From Acetobacter vaccinii (GTDB lineage: Bacteria; Pseudomonadota; Alphaproteobacteria; Acetobacterales; Acetobacteraceae): DNA of 64,000 nt. The notes below the pieces were generated by a model, which had not been told where the DNA came from, ran no database searches, and was given only the letters and a program-made list of their open reading frames with translations. Where the stretch lies: contig NZ_CP043506.1 of NCBI RefSeq assembly GCF_008365315.1, positions 1,040,001 to 1,104,000 of the forward strand, written 5' to 3'. The position numbers were made by a program, and so were the translations under genes. Positions 36,707 through 49,412 of this stretch are shown in pieces. Numbering within the stretch: position 1 is the stretch's first letter; every line of letters begins with the position of its first letter.

Positions 36707-37954
36707 TCAGCTCCGGTACGAGCCGTTGATATCAATGTAGCCGTGGGTCAGGTCGCAGCTCCATGTCCGGGCGGAACCCTGGCCAAGCCCCAGATCGACA
36801 GCAATGTCGATATCCTGCCCCTTCATATGCGCGACCACGGGGGTTTCATCATACCCTTCGCGCACGGTGCCATCGCTGGCAATGCACACGCCACCGATGG
36901 ACACGCTCAGCGTATCCCTGTCGGCTGGTTCACCGCATTTGCCAACGGCCATGACAATCCGGCCCCAGTTGGCGTCTTCCCCCGCGATGGCGGTCTTGAC
37001 CAGCGGGGAATTGCCAATGGCCATGCCCACGCGCCAGGCGGACTCGTCCGACACAGCGCCCGTCACGGTAATGCTCATCATCTTGGTCGCACCCTCGCCA
37101 TCGCGGATGACCATCAGGGCGAGGTCATGCAACACGGCGTTCAGCGCGGTGCGGAAGTCAGCCAGTTCTGGCGCGCTCAGCGCATCAACCGTTTCCGCCA
37201 CGGGCGGGTTGGCCGCAGCCCCGGTGCCAAACAGCAGCACCATGTCGGAGGTGGAGGTGTCGGAATCAACAGTAATGCAGTTAAATGTGGTGCGCACACC
37301 CGCCGACAGCAGCGCCTGCAACACAGGGGCGGGCAGGGCGGCATCGGTCGCAATAAAGGACAGCATGGTGGCCATGTCTGGCGCAATCATGCCGCTACCT
37401 TTGGCAATACCCTGAATAACCACCTCAACACCGCCAATCCGGGCCTTGCGCACAGCCGCTTTGGGGAAGGTGTCGGTGGTCATGATCCCACGGGCGGCGG
37501 CTTCCCACCCGGTGTCGCTCAGCGCGTCATGCAGGGCGGGCAGGGCGGTGGTAATCCGTTCGGCGGGCAGTACTTCCCCGATCACGCCGGTGGAGGCCAG
37601 ACAGACCTGCTCGGGCGTACACCCGGCAAGCTGTGCGGCAGCCTCGGCCGTAAGGCGGCAGGTTTCACGCCCGGCGCGGCCGGTAAAGACGTTGGCATTG
37701 CCCGCATTGACAACAAGCGCACGGGCCTGCCCGCCGGGCAGGATAGCGCGGCACCAGTCCACCGGCGCGCCGGGGCATTTGGTGCGGGTAAACACCCCCG
37801 CCAGCGTAGTGCCGGGGGCAAATTCCGCCAGGACAAGGTCCGTCCGGCCCTTGTAGCGGATACCGGCCGCAACGGCGCCAAGGCGCACGCCACGCACAAC
37901 CCCAAGCGGGGGCAGAGGCAGGGCAAGGGGGGATACGGGCAATGTCTGCGCCAT
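36707..37954 (-). CDS. argJ: Bifunctional ornithine acetyltransferase / N-acetylglutamate synthase
   Basis: ArgJ recycles the acetyl group from N-acetylornithine to glutamate in arginine synthesis. The 415-residue precursor cleaves itself in APDMATMLSF between A195 and T196, exposing the threonine nucleophile. Other motifs are VVNAGNANVFTG, MTTDTFPK and GEDANWGRIVMAVG. The start at 37954 has GAGGA upstream. It follows a PPIase gene on the same strand, separated by a strong hairpin. Confidence 0.96.
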   Translation of the reverse strand: MAQTLPVSPLALPLPPLGVVRGVRLGAVAAGIRYKGRTDLVLAEFAPGTTLAGVFTRTKCPGAPVDWCRAILPGGQARALVVNAGNANVFTGRAGRETCRLTAEAAAQLAGCTPEQVCLASTGVIGEVLPAERITTALPALHDALSDTGWEAAARGIMTTDTFPKAAVRKARIGGVEVVIQGIAKGSGMIAPDMATMLSFIATDAALPAPVLQALLSAGVRTTFNCITVDSDTSTSDMVLLFGTGAAANPPVAETVDALSAPELADFRTALNAVLHDLALMVIRDGEGATKMMSITVTGAVSDESAWRVGMAIGNSPLVKTAIAGEDANWGRIVMAVGKCGEPADRDTLSVSIGGVCIASDGTVREGYDETPVVAHMKGQDIDIAVDLGLGQGSARTWSCDLTHGYIDINGSYRS

Positions 37955-37982
37955 CTGGCGGAATCCTCGGGGGTGGTCAGGT

Positions 37983-38012
37983 CTTTGCGCCCCCGTAACC
38001 GGGGGCGCAAAG
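37983..38012 (-). terminator. Strong hairpin between the PPIase gene and argJ
   Basis: CTTTGCGCCCCC pairs with GGGGGCGCAAAG over 12-13 bp around a TAAC loop. On the minus strand it follows the PPIase stop and precedes argJ. No T-run follows, so it may attenuate rather than terminate. Confidence 0.5.
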
Positions 38013-38024
38013 GGGTGGTTTAAC

Positions 38025-38963
38025 TTACTTCTTGGGGGCTGCCTGGCCGGCCGCCGGAGGGGGCGCGTCGGGCAGGGGCTTGCCGGTGTTGGGGTCAAAA
38101 CGCACGATCTTGGTGCCACCAGCAGCGTGGTCAACAGCCTCACGCACGTATTTCTGGATCAGAGCCTGACGGATCTTGTCCTTGACCTCATCCAGCTTGG
38201 GCACAGCCGCCGTGCGGGTGTCGAGCACCTGAATAACGTGGTAGCCATACTGGCTCTTGACCGGGGTGCTGCTGATTTCACCCTTCTTCATGGAGAAGGC
38301 GGCGTCGGAGAAGGCGGGGATCATGTCGGCCTTCTTGAACCAGCCCAGGTCGCCGCCGTTCTGCTTGGCGCTGCCCTTGTCGGTGGACACTTCGGCCGCC
38401 AGCTTGGCAAAGTCGGCGCCAGCCTTCAGCTTCTTGATCACGTCCTTCGCTTCGGCCTCGGTCGCCAGCAGGATATGGCGGGCGTGCACTTCTTCTTCAG
38501 CAGGCTTGCTGGCGTAGTTCTGCTCGTAATACTGCTTGACGGCATCATCCGTCAGATGCGGCATAACCTGCTGGGACAGCCACGCGTTCTGCAGGGCGCT
38601 GTCGGCGGCAGTGGCCATCAGCTTCTGCGTTTCGGGGTTTTTGTCCAGACCGACCTTGCGGGCCGCAATCAGGATGGCCTTCTGGTCCACCAGCTGGTTG
38701 ACCAGCATGGGGTAGATCATGTTGGGCGGCAGCTGGCGCAGCTGTGCGGGCACGCTGGCCATGGCACCCTGCACATCGGCCAGGGTGATTTTTTCACCAT
38801 CGACCGTTGCCACGACCGTGTCGGGGCCGGGCGCTGCCTTGTCCGCTGCTGCGGGAGCTGCCGCCGGAGCCTTGGCGTCAGCCGCGTGAGAGAAGGACGA
38901 AAAGGACGTGGAGCCCAGCAGGGCGGCAGCCACCAGGGCAAAAGCAGGGGTTTTGAACCGCAT
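38025..38963 (-). CDS. Parvulin-type peptidyl-prolyl isomerase (SurA/PrsA-like)
   Basis: A 312-residue periplasmic folding factor. The signal peptide is at residues 1-27 (ending near SHAAD), followed by an Ala-rich linker. The chaperone region has DGEKITLADVQGAM. The rotamase domain runs from EEEVHARHILLATEAEAKDV through GGDLGWFKKADMIPAF to KSQYGYHVIQVLD. It ends in a Pro/Ala-rich tail. It is transcribed on the minus strand, divergent from secA, which fits a role in secreted-protein folding. Confidence 0.92.
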   Translation of the reverse strand: MRFKTPAFALVAAALLGSTSFSSFSHAADAKAPAAAPAAADKAAPGPDTVVATVDGEKITLADVQGAMASVPAQLRQLPPNMIYPMLVNQLVDQKAILIAARKVGLDKNPETQKLMATAADSALQNAWLSQQVMPHLTDDAVKQYYEQNYASKPAEEEVHARHILLATEAEAKDVIKKLKAGADFAKLAAEVSTDKGSAKQNGGDLGWFKKADMIPAFSDAAFSMKKGEISSTPVKSQYGYHVIQVLDTRTAAVPKLDEVKDKIRQALIQKYVREAVDHAAGGTKIVRFDPNTGKPLPDAPPPAAGQAAPKK

Positions 38964-39295
38964 GAGGTAAACACCTTGAAGCCAATAAAAACAGTCCGTC
39001 ATGTATGGCGGAGCCTCCGTGCCCCGGCAAGCCCTGTATGCTTGCCCACCCCCGGCCCAAGCCATCTGGCACCCACCCGGCCCCCGCAAAAGGCGGCGTG
39101 GCAGGGTGCCCACGCAGGCTGCATGAAAGCCCACAGGCGGCACCAAAGGGCCGCTCTTGGTTGACCGCAACCCGGCGCGGTCCTATTTTGCCTGCCAAGC
39201 CACGCCACGCCACTCCTGCTTTACCTGCCGCGCACGCCTGTTCCAGCGCGGGAAGGGCCTGTGCAGGAGTGATTTACTGCCCCGGAAAGGTGTTC
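38964..39295. other. 332-bp divergent gene-free stretch between PPIase gene and secA
   Basis: No coding sequence is supported. It contains a good candidate promoter for secA (listed separately). The start side of the PPIase gene shows no clear promoter. Confidence 0.45.
39161..39189 (+). promoter_or_regulatory. Candidate sigma-70 promoter for secA
   Basis: TTGACC (39161-39166) is followed after exactly 17 bp by TATTTT (39184-39189). That is a good match to housekeeping consensus, about 107 bp before the secA ATG. Confidence 0.5.
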
Positions 39296-42019
<2,724 letters not shown>

Positions 42020-42058
42020 CACCCCCACCCACCGGCAGGACAGACAAGGTTAAGGAAT

Positions 42059-42808
42059 ATGGCTGGTCATTCCCAGTTCAAGAACATCATGCACCGCAAG
42101 GGCGCGCAGGACGCCAAGCGGGCCAAGCAGTTTGCCAAGGTTATCCGTGAGCTGACGGTGGCCGCACGTTCGGGCCTGCCCGACCCGGCCTCCAACCCCC
42201 GCCTGCGCGCCGCCATTACCGCCGCGCGGGAAGTGAACATGCCCAAGGACACCATCGAGCGCGCCATCAAAAAGGCGTCCGGCGCTGCCGCGGGCGATGA
42301 TTACGTGGAAGTGCGCTACGAAGGCTACGGCCCCGCAGGCGTTGCCGTGATCGTGGAAGGGCTGACCGACAACCGCAACCGCACTGCGTCCGACGTGCGG
42401 GCGGCTTTTTCCAAATACGGTGGCTCCCTGGGGGAAACCAACTCCGTCTCCTTCATGTTCCGCCGCCTGGGTGTGCTGGCCTATCCGGCCAGCGCCGCGT
42501 CGGAAGAAGACATGCTGGATGCCGCGATCGAAGCCGGGGCGGAAAACGCCACCTTCGGCCCCGCCGGGCACGAAGTCACCTGCGAGGTAGAGTCCTTCTT
42601 TACCGTGCGTGACGCGCTGGAAAGCCGCTTTGGTGACCCAGAAAGCGCCAAGCTGGACTGGCGGCCTGAAAACACCGTAACCCTGGACGAAGAAAAAGCC
42701 CGCACGCTGTTCAAGCTGCTGGACGTGCTGGACGACCATGACGACGTGCAGAACGTGTACGCCAACTTCGACCTGCCCGACGACCTGGCCGAAAAGCTGT
42801 CGTCCTGA
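42059..42808 (+). CDS. YebC/PmpR family DNA-binding regulator
   Basis: A 249-residue three-domain protein beginning [22 protein letters not shown], the near-invariant YebC N-terminus. [23 protein letters not shown] follows. Family members have been described as transcription regulators and as translation factors that relieve ribosome pausing at polyproline. It lies directly upstream of ruvC (2-bp gap), the classic yebC-ruvC order. Confidence 0.93.
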   Translation: MAGHSQFKNIMHRKGAQDAKRAKQFAKVIRELTVAARSGLPDPASNPRLRAAITAAREVNMPKDTIERAIKKASGAAAGDDYVEVRYEGYGPAGVAVIVEGLTDNRNRTASDVRAAFSKYGGSLGETNSVSFMFRRLGVLAYPASAASEEDMLDAAIEAGAENATFGPAGHEVTCEVESFFTVRDALESRFGDPESAKLDWRPENTVTLDEEKARTLFKLLDVLDDHDDVQNVYANFDLPDDLAEKLSS

Positions 42809-42810
42809 CA

Positions 42811-43317
42811 GTGGTGCGCCTGCTTGGCATCGACCCCGGCCTGCGTTTTACAGGCTGGGGGGTGATTGATGTCGAGGGTAACCGCCTGCGCCACGTCGCC
42901 AACGGCGTGATCGCCACCAACAGCGCCGACAGCGTGCCAGACAGGCTGAAGGTGCTGCACGAAAACCTGCTGACCCTGATTGACCAGTGGACCCCCGCCG
43001 AAGCTGCGGTGGAGGAAACCTACGTCAACCGCAATGGTGCCGCCACACTCAAGCTGGGCTATGCGCGTGGTGTCGCCCTGCTGGCCCCGGCCCTTGCGGG
43101 TCTGGTGGTGGCGGAATACGGGGCGCTGGCAGTCAAGAAAGCCGTTGTCGGCACAGGCAGTGCTGACAAGACACAAGTGGAAATGATGGTGCGCCGCCTG
43201 CTACCAGGTGTGGAGGTTGTCCGCGCCGACGCGTCGGACGCTCTGGCCGTGGCCATCTGCCACGCGCACCATCGCGCCAGTGCCCGCCACATTGCAACCG
43301 GGGTAAGAATGGCATGA
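42811..43317 (+). CDS. ruvC: Crossover junction endodeoxyribonuclease RuvC
   Basis: RuvC resolves Holliday junctions. The 168-residue protein has the catalytic acids in [22 protein letters not shown] and [15 protein letters not shown]. It uses a GTG start 2 bp after yebC and overlaps ruvA by four bases (ATGA). It acts with RuvAB, encoded next. Confidence 0.96.
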   Translation: MVRLLGIDPGLRFTGWGVIDVEGNRLRHVANGVIATNSADSVPDRLKVLHENLLTLIDQWTPAEAAVEETYVNRNGAATLKLGYARGVALLAPALAGLVVAEYGALAVKKAVVGTGSADKTQVEMMVRRLLPGVEVVRADASDALAVAICHAHHRASARHIATGVRMA

Positions 43318-43922
43318 TCGCTTTTTTGTGTGGCCTTGTCATCCAGGTCGAGTTGGGCAGTTGCGTGGTGGATGTCAACGGCGTGGGCTACCTGGTTGCG
43401 GCCTCAACCCGCACCCTGTCCGCCCTGCCCAACCCACCCGAAAAAGCCCGCCTGCTGATAGAAACCGTTGTGCGGGAAGACGCGATCCTGCTGTACGGGT
43501 TTACCGAAAGCGCCGAGCGCGAATGGTTCCGTCTGCTGACAAGCGTGCAGGGGGTTGGGGCCAAGGTGGCCCTTGGCATCCTGTCCACCCTGTCACCGGG
43601 GGAACTGGTGGCCGCTCTTATGGTGTCGGACAAGGCCAGCCTGATCCGCGCCCCCGGCGTGGGGGGGCGGCTGGCCGAGCGTATCCTGACAGAGCTGCGT
43701 GACCGGGCAGGCAAAATGCCCGGCGGTGGCGGCGGTGTTGTGGTGCCTGCCATGGCCACCCCTGTTGGCGGGATTGAGGCCGATGCCCTGATGGCGCTGG
43801 CCGGGCTTGGCTTCCGCCGGGCCGAGGCCGCCCCCGTGGTCCGCCGGATTATGGACACGCTTGGCCCCGCCGCAACGCTGGACACCGTCCTGCGTGACAG
43901 CCTGAAAGACCTGGCCAGATGA
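43314..43922 (+). CDS. ruvA: Holliday junction branch-migration protein RuvA
   Basis: RuvA tetramers hold the four-way junction and load RuvB. The 202-residue protein begins [15 protein letters not shown], has [23 protein letters not shown], and carries the helix-hairpin-helix [14 protein letters not shown] glycine-rich linker leads to the C-terminal RuvB-binding domain. It overlaps both ruvC and ruvB by four bases. Confidence 0.96.
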   Translation: MIAFLCGLVIQVELGSCVVDVNGVGYLVAASTRTLSALPNPPEKARLLIETVVREDAILLYGFTESAEREWFRLLTSVQGVGAKVALGILSTLSPGELVAALMVSDKASLIRAPGVGGRLAERILTELRDRAGKMPGGGGGVVVPAMATPVGGIEADALMALAGLGFRRAEAAPVVRRIMDTLGPAATLDTVLRDSLKDLAR

Positions 43923-44989
43923 GCCGCGCCCCAGAGCGGGAACTCGACCCCACCCGCCAGGGGGACGACACGCCCGACGCCGCCCTGCGCCCGCAAACCC
44001 TGGCCGACTTTACCGGCCAGCAGGCCAGCCGGGAAAACCTGTCCATTTTTGTCGCGGCCGCCCGCCAGCGCGGCGAGGCACTGGACCATGTGCTGCTGCA
44101 TGGCCCACCGGGGCTGGGCAAAACCACTCTGGCGCAAATTGTCTCGCGCGAGTTGGGGGTGGGTTTTCGCGCCACCTCCGGCCCGGTTATCCAGCGTGCG
44201 GGTGATCTGGCGGCGATCCTGACCAACCTGCAACCACGCGACGTCCTGTTCATTGACGAAATCCACCGCCTGCAACCCGCGATTGAGGAAATTCTCTATC
44301 CGGCCATGGAGGATTTCCAGCTCGACCTGATCATCGGAGAAGGCCCGGCTGCGCGCTCGGTACGGATCGACCTGCCCCCCTTTACACTGGTCGCCGCCAC
44401 CACGCGCGCAGGCCTGTTGGCCACCCCCCTGCGCGACCGCTTTGGCATTCCGCTACGGCTTGTCTTTTACACACCCGAGGAACTGTGCCGCATTGTCGCC
44501 CGTGGGGCCGACAAGCTGGGCTTTGCCCTGTCGGCAGAAGGGGCCATGGAAATTGCCCGCCGGTCACGCGGGACCCCGCGTATTGCCGGGCGGCTTTTGC
44601 GCCGGGTGCGCGACTTTGCCTCCCTGTCCATTCCGGCCGACCAGCCGGTGGATGCCACCCTGGCCGACGCCGCGCTGCAACGGCTGGAGGTTGACGCCCT
44701 GGGGCTGGACGGCATGGACCGCCGCTACCTGCGCCGCATTGCGGAATATCACCACGGTGGCCCCGTCGGTGTGGAAACTCTGGCCGCAGCACTGGCCGAA
44801 TCACGCGATACGTTGGAAGATGTGATCGAGCCATATCTCATCCAGGAAGGACTGGTGCTGCGTACAAGCCGCGGGCGTGTGCTAGGGGAAAGGGGATGGC
44901 GCCATCTGGGCCTGCCCCCACCCCCACGGCCTGACGGTGCGGACAATCCCCAGTTCGACCTTCTGACTGATGCCGAAGGGGACCCATGA
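43919..44989 (+). CDS. ruvB: Holliday junction DNA helicase RuvB
   Basis: The AAA+ motor of branch migration (356 residues). Motifs are [11 protein letters not shown], Walker [15 protein letters not shown], Walker [13 protein letters not shown] and the sensor region [12 protein letters not shown]. The C-terminal winged helix has [14 protein letters not shown]. It overlaps ruvA upstream and ybgC downstream by four bases each. Confidence 0.97.
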   Translation: MSRAPERELDPTRQGDDTPDAALRPQTLADFTGQQASRENLSIFVAAARQRGEALDHVLLHGPPGLGKTTLAQIVSRELGVGFRATSGPVIQRAGDLAAILTNLQPRDVLFIDEIHRLQPAIEEILYPAMEDFQLDLIIGEGPAARSVRIDLPPFTLVAATTRAGLLATPLRDRFGIPLRLVFYTPEELCRIVARGADKLGFALSAEGAMEIARRSRGTPRIAGRLLRRVRDFASLSIPADQPVDATLADAALQRLEVDALGLDGMDRRYLRRIAEYHHGGPVGVETLAAALAESRDTLEDVIEPYLIQEGLVLRTSRGRVLGERGWRHLGLPPPPRPDGADNPQFDLLTDAEGDP

Positions 44990-45399
44990 GCACCCATTCC
45001 ATCGATTTCAGAGTGTATTACGAAGATACGGACGCCGGTGGCATTGTCTATCACGCCCGTTATCTGGCCTTTGCCGAGCGCGCCCGCACCGAGGCTATTC
45101 GCAGTCTGGGCCACCCGGTTTCTGAACTGGAGAGAGACCACGGGCTGGTCTTTGTGGTGCGCGATGTCCACCTGTCCTACAAAGCCCCCCTGCGGCTGGA
45201 TGATGTGCTGAGCATCCACACCCGGCTGACAGAACTTGGCGCGGCAAGCTGCAGGCTTGAACAGATTGTGACCAAAGGCGACCAGCACTGCGCGCTGGTT
45301 GATGTCAAATTAGCCTGTATTCGCACAGACAATGGGCGGCCTGCCCGATTTCCGCCGTCATGGCATGCTCTGCTGCGCCAGCTCACAGCCCGGGACTGA
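44986..45399 (+). CDS. ybgC: Tol-Pal system-associated acyl-CoA thioesterase
   Basis: A 137-residue hot-dog-fold thioesterase. The signature [25 protein letters not shown] contains the catalytic aspartate, and [15 protein letters not shown] is also typical. It overlaps ruvB by four bases and precedes tolQ by 122 bp, so it joins the ruv and tol blocks. In other bacteria YbgC acts on phospholipid-linked acyl-CoA or ACP substrates. Confidence 0.94.
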   Translation: MSTHSIDFRVYYEDTDAGGIVYHARYLAFAERARTEAIRSLGHPVSELERDHGLVFVVRDVHLSYKAPLRLDDVLSIHTRLTELGAASCRLEQIVTKGDQHCALVDVKLACIRTDNGRPARFPPSWHALLRQLTARD

Positions 45400-45521
45400 C
45401 AAGGCACCTCTTCTGCTTTGTTCTGGAAACAAGTAATAGACAGCACATGTCGGGATGCGTCTGCGCGCGCCCGAGTCGCAAGCTGATGACCCGAAAGCGG
45501 GCATAAAGGCAGGAGGCATTA

Positions 45522-46241
45522 TTGGATCGTGCGGTTGATGCGGCAAATCTCGGCGTAGCCACGGCGGGAGACCTGTCGGTTTGGGCGTTGTTCTTAAACG
45601 CCTCTCTCGTGGTCAAGCTGGTCATGGTGGGGCTCCTGCTGTGCAGTGTGGTGGTCTGGGCCATCATTTTCGACAAGATCGTGACGTTGCGGCGCATCAA
45701 CCGGGCCGCCGCTGGTTTTGAGGACCGCTTCTGGTCCGGCGGCAGCCTGGACAGCCTGTATGAAAGCGATGGCGCAAAGCCCACCAACCCGCTGGCCGCC
45801 GTTTTTGGTGCTGCCATGGGTGAATGGCGCCGGTCGGCCCGCATCCCCGGTGTGGACCTGGTGCGCGGTGGTGTGAAGGAGCGCGTGGACCGCGCCATCG
45901 ACATTACCATCACGCGGGAAATGGACCGCCTGCGCCGGTGGGTCATCTTTCTGGCCACGGTCGGGCCTGTGGCTCCGTTTGTGGGGCTGTTTGGCACGGT
46001 GTGGGGCATCATGCATTCGTTCAGCTCCATCGCGGCCGAACACAACACCAACCTCAGCGTTGTGGCACCCGGCATTTCGGAAGCCCTGTTTGCCACCGCC
46101 ATCGGCCTGCTGACCGCCATACCCGCCTATGTGGCGTATAACGTGATCAGCAACAGCCTGGACCTGTTCCAGGACCGGATGGAAGGCTTCGGGACCGAGT
46201 TTGCCGCCATCCTGTCCCGCCAGTCCGAGGAAAGGGCGTAA
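45522..46241 (+). CDS. tolQ: Tol-Pal system protein TolQ (TTG start)
   Basis: TolQ and TolR form the proton-driven stator of the Tol system (239 residues, three membrane helices). The first helix is at about residues 27-50. The pair around WVIFLATVGPVAPFVGLFGTVWGI and the region ALFATAIGLLTAIPAYVAYN are diagnostic. The start is TTG at 45522, selected because AGGAGG lies at ideal spacing and no in-frame ATG or GTG fits. Confidence 0.95.
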   Translation: MDRAVDAANLGVATAGDLSVWALFLNASLVVKLVMVGLLLCSVVVWAIIFDKIVTLRRINRAAAGFEDRFWSGGSLDSLYESDGAKPTNPLAAVFGAAMGEWRRSARIPGVDLVRGGVKERVDRAIDITITREMDRLRRWVIFLATVGPVAPFVGLFGTVWGIMHSFSSIAAEHNTNLSVVAPGISEALFATAIGLLTAIPAYVAYNVISNSLDLFQDRMEGFGTEFAAILSRQSEERA

Positions 46242-46244
46242 GTC

Positions 46245-46676
<432 letters not shown>

Positions 46677-46705
46677 GCCCCAGAACGGGCGCAGAGGTAC
46701 GAACA

Positions 46706-47710
46706 ATGCCCATGGCACGGCCACGCCGTTCCGACCGGATTTTGCTCCGGCGGTCGCTTTACCTGTCGGGGGGGGCGCATGTTGCGCTCCTTCTGGCTAT
46801 TCTGGTCACGCTTCCGCCGCCTAAACCGCCGGAAGAGCCCCCACCCCCCACGGTTGAAATGGCGTTTGAGCCATCCACCACCGACAATGGCGGCCCCTCG
46901 GCCAAGGCCGACGCCCCCGCCGAAAACCCCAAGCCGCCCGCCCCGGCCGAGCAGGAAGCCCCGCCCACGCCCGAGCCCCCCAAGGCCGTGCCGAACGAGG
47001 AAGCTCCGCCGCCACCACCGCCACCGCAGCCCGTGCCGCCTCCGCCACCGCAGGAGACGCAGGACCTGCCTGACGTGCCGGTGCCGCCCAAGGCGGACGA
47101 GCCCTCGCCCGTGCCTGTCAAAACACCGCCAGCCCCCCCGGCACCGGTGTCGCCCACGCATGCGGTCAGCACGCCATCACCCCTGACACAGCCCACCGAC
47201 ACCCTGCCCGATACGGTTGTGCCCTCGCACATCACCCAGCCCAACAAGGCCAAGAAACCCCAGCCGGAAACCCATTCCCTGCTGGAAACGCTTGATACCT
47301 TCCGGTCGGACCAGAAGCAGACACACGCCCCCAAGGCACGCGCCAACCCCCTGGCTGGCGGGTCGCCCAAGGGGGGTGGCAGCCCGGTGGGCAATATCGT
47401 GGGCAGCCTGAGTGTCGGCCAGCAGAAGGCCATCGGCGCGCAGGTACGCCGCTGCTACACCGAGGACACGGCCGCCAAGGACTACGCCACCTTTGTGGCG
47501 CACCTGATCGTGACCGTGGATGACACCGGGGAGGCGCGTATTGTGCAGTTCGCGCCCGAAACGCAGGCCCGCATGAATGCGGATTCATCCTACCGTGCGC
47601 TGGCCGAACGCGCCCGCGCGGCTGTGCTGAGCCCGACCTGCGCCAAACTGCCCATTCCCAAGGAGCTGCTTGGACAACCCCGGCAACTCAAATTCGTATT
47701 CCGGCCCTGA
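46706..47710 (+). CDS. tolA: TolA-like envelope energy transducer
   Basis: A 334-residue inner-membrane protein with a single helix near residues 19-36 (SGGAHVALLLAILVTLPPP). A long Pro/Glu/Ala-rich periplasmic segment follows at about 40-180. The C-terminal domain begins near IVGSLSVGQQKAIGAQVRRCY. The C-terminus has the TolA/TonB fold seen in RRCYTEDTAAKDYATFVAHLIV. Unlike enteric TolA, the middle is proline-rich, not a long Ala/Lys helix, so it may adopt an extended rod. It lies in tolQ-R-A-B order. Confidence 0.88.
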   Translation: MPMARPRRSDRILLRRSLYLSGGAHVALLLAILVTLPPPKPPEEPPPPTVEMAFEPSTTDNGGPSAKADAPAENPKPPAPAEQEAPPTPEPPKAVPNEEAPPPPPPPQPVPPPPPQETQDLPDVPVPPKADEPSPVPVKTPPAPPAPVSPTHAVSTPSPLTQPTDTLPDTVVPSHITQPNKAKKPQPETHSLLETLDTFRSDQKQTHAPKARANPLAGGSPKGGGSPVGNIVGSLSVGQQKAIGAQVRRCYTEDTAAKDYATFVAHLIVTVDDTGEARIVQFAPETQARMNADSSYRALAERARAAVLSPTCAKLPIPKELLGQPRQLKFVFRP

Positions 47711-47737
47711 GTTCCGGGCCGCAAGGGAGGACATGAC

Positions 47738-49105
47738 ATGTTGCTGAACACCCGCCCGCTTATTTCCGACCATGACGCGGATATCCTTGCCTCTGCCTTT
47801 CGCCGCCGCACGCTGCTGGGGGCCGGTGCCGCTGCTGCCGGTATCCTGGCCACACCGCTGAGCGGGTTTGCGCAGTCGGCCGCAGGGCAGGAAGCCGAAA
47901 TTACGGTTGACCAGGCCCGCACCGCGCCCATTCCCATCATCATCCCCGACTTTGGTGGGGACATGGGCCAGAAGATTTCCGAGGTACTGGCAAACGACCT
48001 GAACAACACAGGTCTGTTCAAGGTTATCCGCGGCAGCAATCCCTCTGGTCAGCCGGACTTTGCCGCTGCCAAAGGCATGGGTGCCCATGCCCAGGTGACA
48101 GGCAGCGTGTCGGGTGGCGGGTCCTCCCTGCGGGTGGAAATGCGCCTGTGGGACGTGCTGGCCCACCAGCAGATCCAGGGCACGGCCTACACCACATCGG
48201 CCGCCAACTGGCGACGGATTGCCCATATTGTGGGCGATGTCATCTATCAGCGCATGCTGGGTGAAAAAGGCTATTTTGACACCCGGATCGCCTTTATCTC
48301 CCGCTCTGGCCCGCGTGGGCACCAGCGCACACGTCTGGCCATCATGGACCAGGACGGTGCCAACGCCCGCATGCTGACCGCAGGCAACTGGCTGACCATT
48401 ACGCCGCGCTTCAGCCCCGTGAAGGACCAGCTTGCCTTCATGTCCTATGCCAACAACCGCCCGCGCGTGTATCTGTTCGACCTCAACAGCGGCCGCCAGC
48501 AGCTGCTGGGTGACTTCCAGGGCATTTCCTTTGCGCCGCACTTCTCGCCCGACGGGCATTCGGTTGTGCTGTCGGTCACGCGTGGGGGTGGGTCCGACCT
48601 GTTTGTCGTCGATCTGGCATCGGGCGCACGGCGGCAGATTACTGCCTCGGGCGCGATTGATACCAGCCCCTGCTACAACCCCGACGGGTCGCAGATTGTC
48701 TTCAACTCCGATCGTGGCGGGTCGCCGCAGCTTTACATCATGCCCGCATCGGGCGGTAACGCGCAGCGCATTTCCTACGGGCAGGGCAACTACGGCTCAC
48801 CCGTATGGTCCCCCAGGGGCGACCTGATCGCCTTTACCCGGATTGCCAACGGCATGTTCTCGCTGGGGGTCATGGCCCCCGATGGTTCGGGCGAGCGGAT
48901 CATGACGCAGGGCTTTACGGTGGAAAGCCCCAGCTTCTGCCCCAATGGCCGTGTGCTGGCCTACTGCAACCAGACGCGCGCCGGGGCCGGTGGGGCAGGC
49001 TTTAGCTCCACCCTGAAGATGGTGGACATTACCGGCTTTAACGACCGCCACGTGCCGACGCCTGAAGAGGCCTCCGACCCGACGTGGTCCCCCCTGAACG
49101 GCTAA
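47738..49105 (+). CDS. tolB: Tol-Pal system beta-propeller protein TolB (Tat-like signal)
   Basis: A 455-residue periplasmic protein with an N-terminal alpha/beta domain (IPDFGGDMGQKISEVLANDL) and a WD-like propeller with repeats such as PRFSPVKDQLAFMSYANNRP and DTSPCYNPDGSQIVFNSDRGG. The leader reads FRRRTLLGAGAAAAGILATP (residues 21-40), which resembles a twin-arginine signal with RRR at 22-24. TolB links TolA to Pal. Confidence 0.95.
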   Translation: MLLNTRPLISDHDADILASAFRRRTLLGAGAAAAGILATPLSGFAQSAAGQEAEITVDQARTAPIPIIIPDFGGDMGQKISEVLANDLNNTGLFKVIRGSNPSGQPDFAAAKGMGAHAQVTGSVSGGGSSLRVEMRLWDVLAHQQIQGTAYTTSAANWRRIAHIVGDVIYQRMLGEKGYFDTRIAFISRSGPRGHQRTRLAIMDQDGANARMLTAGNWLTITPRFSPVKDQLAFMSYANNRPRVYLFDLNSGRQQLLGDFQGISFAPHFSPDGHSVVLSVTRGGGSDLFVVDLASGARRQITASGAIDTSPCYNPDGSQIVFNSDRGGSPQLYIMPASGGNAQRISYGQGNYGSPVWSPRGDLIAFTRIANGMFSLGVMAPDGSGERIMTQGFTVESPSFCPNGRVLAYCNQTRAGAGGAGFSSTLKMVDITGFNDRHVPTPEEASDPTWSPLNG

Positions 49106-49117
49106 GCGACCTCACCC

Positions 49118-49152
49118 CCGCTGCACCACCCCGACGCGGGCCGGTGCAGCGG
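49118..49152 (+). terminator. Hairpin after tolB
   Basis: CCGCTGCACC pairs perfectly with GGTGCAGCGG over 10 bp, 13 nt after the tolB stop. A smaller CCC/GGG stem lies in the loop. There is no T-run. It could attenuate read-through into pal or protect the tol mRNA end. Confidence 0.45.
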
Positions 49153-49346
49153 CATGAGTGTTCTTAATCTGGCCATAGTTCACTGTTAAAGAATGGTGAA
49201 ATGGCTCCAGTATATCTGAAAAAACTGTGTTTTTTCGGTATCAGTCGCAACATGGCTGACACGCGCAAACGATATGCCGCTTGACCCCCACTTCAAGCTA
49301 TGGCTTACGGCGAAATGGTCTCCAAAATTCGGCGGCTCTTCGATGG

Positions 49347-49412
49347 ATTCGGAGAGGAGCTAGAAGAATACGCGGGGATACAAGGTTTTAACTCTTTTCT
49401 CCGAATAGCTCC
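49347..49412 (+). promoter_or_regulatory. Pseudoknot-like interleaved inverted repeats before pal
   Basis: ATTCGGAGA (49347-49355) can pair with TCTCCGAAT (49398-49406). The adjacent GGAGCT (49356-49361) can pair with AGCTCC (49407-49412). The order A-B-A'-B' means the pairings cross, giving either a pseudoknot or two mutually exclusive stems close to the pal ribosome site. Confidence 0.3.
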
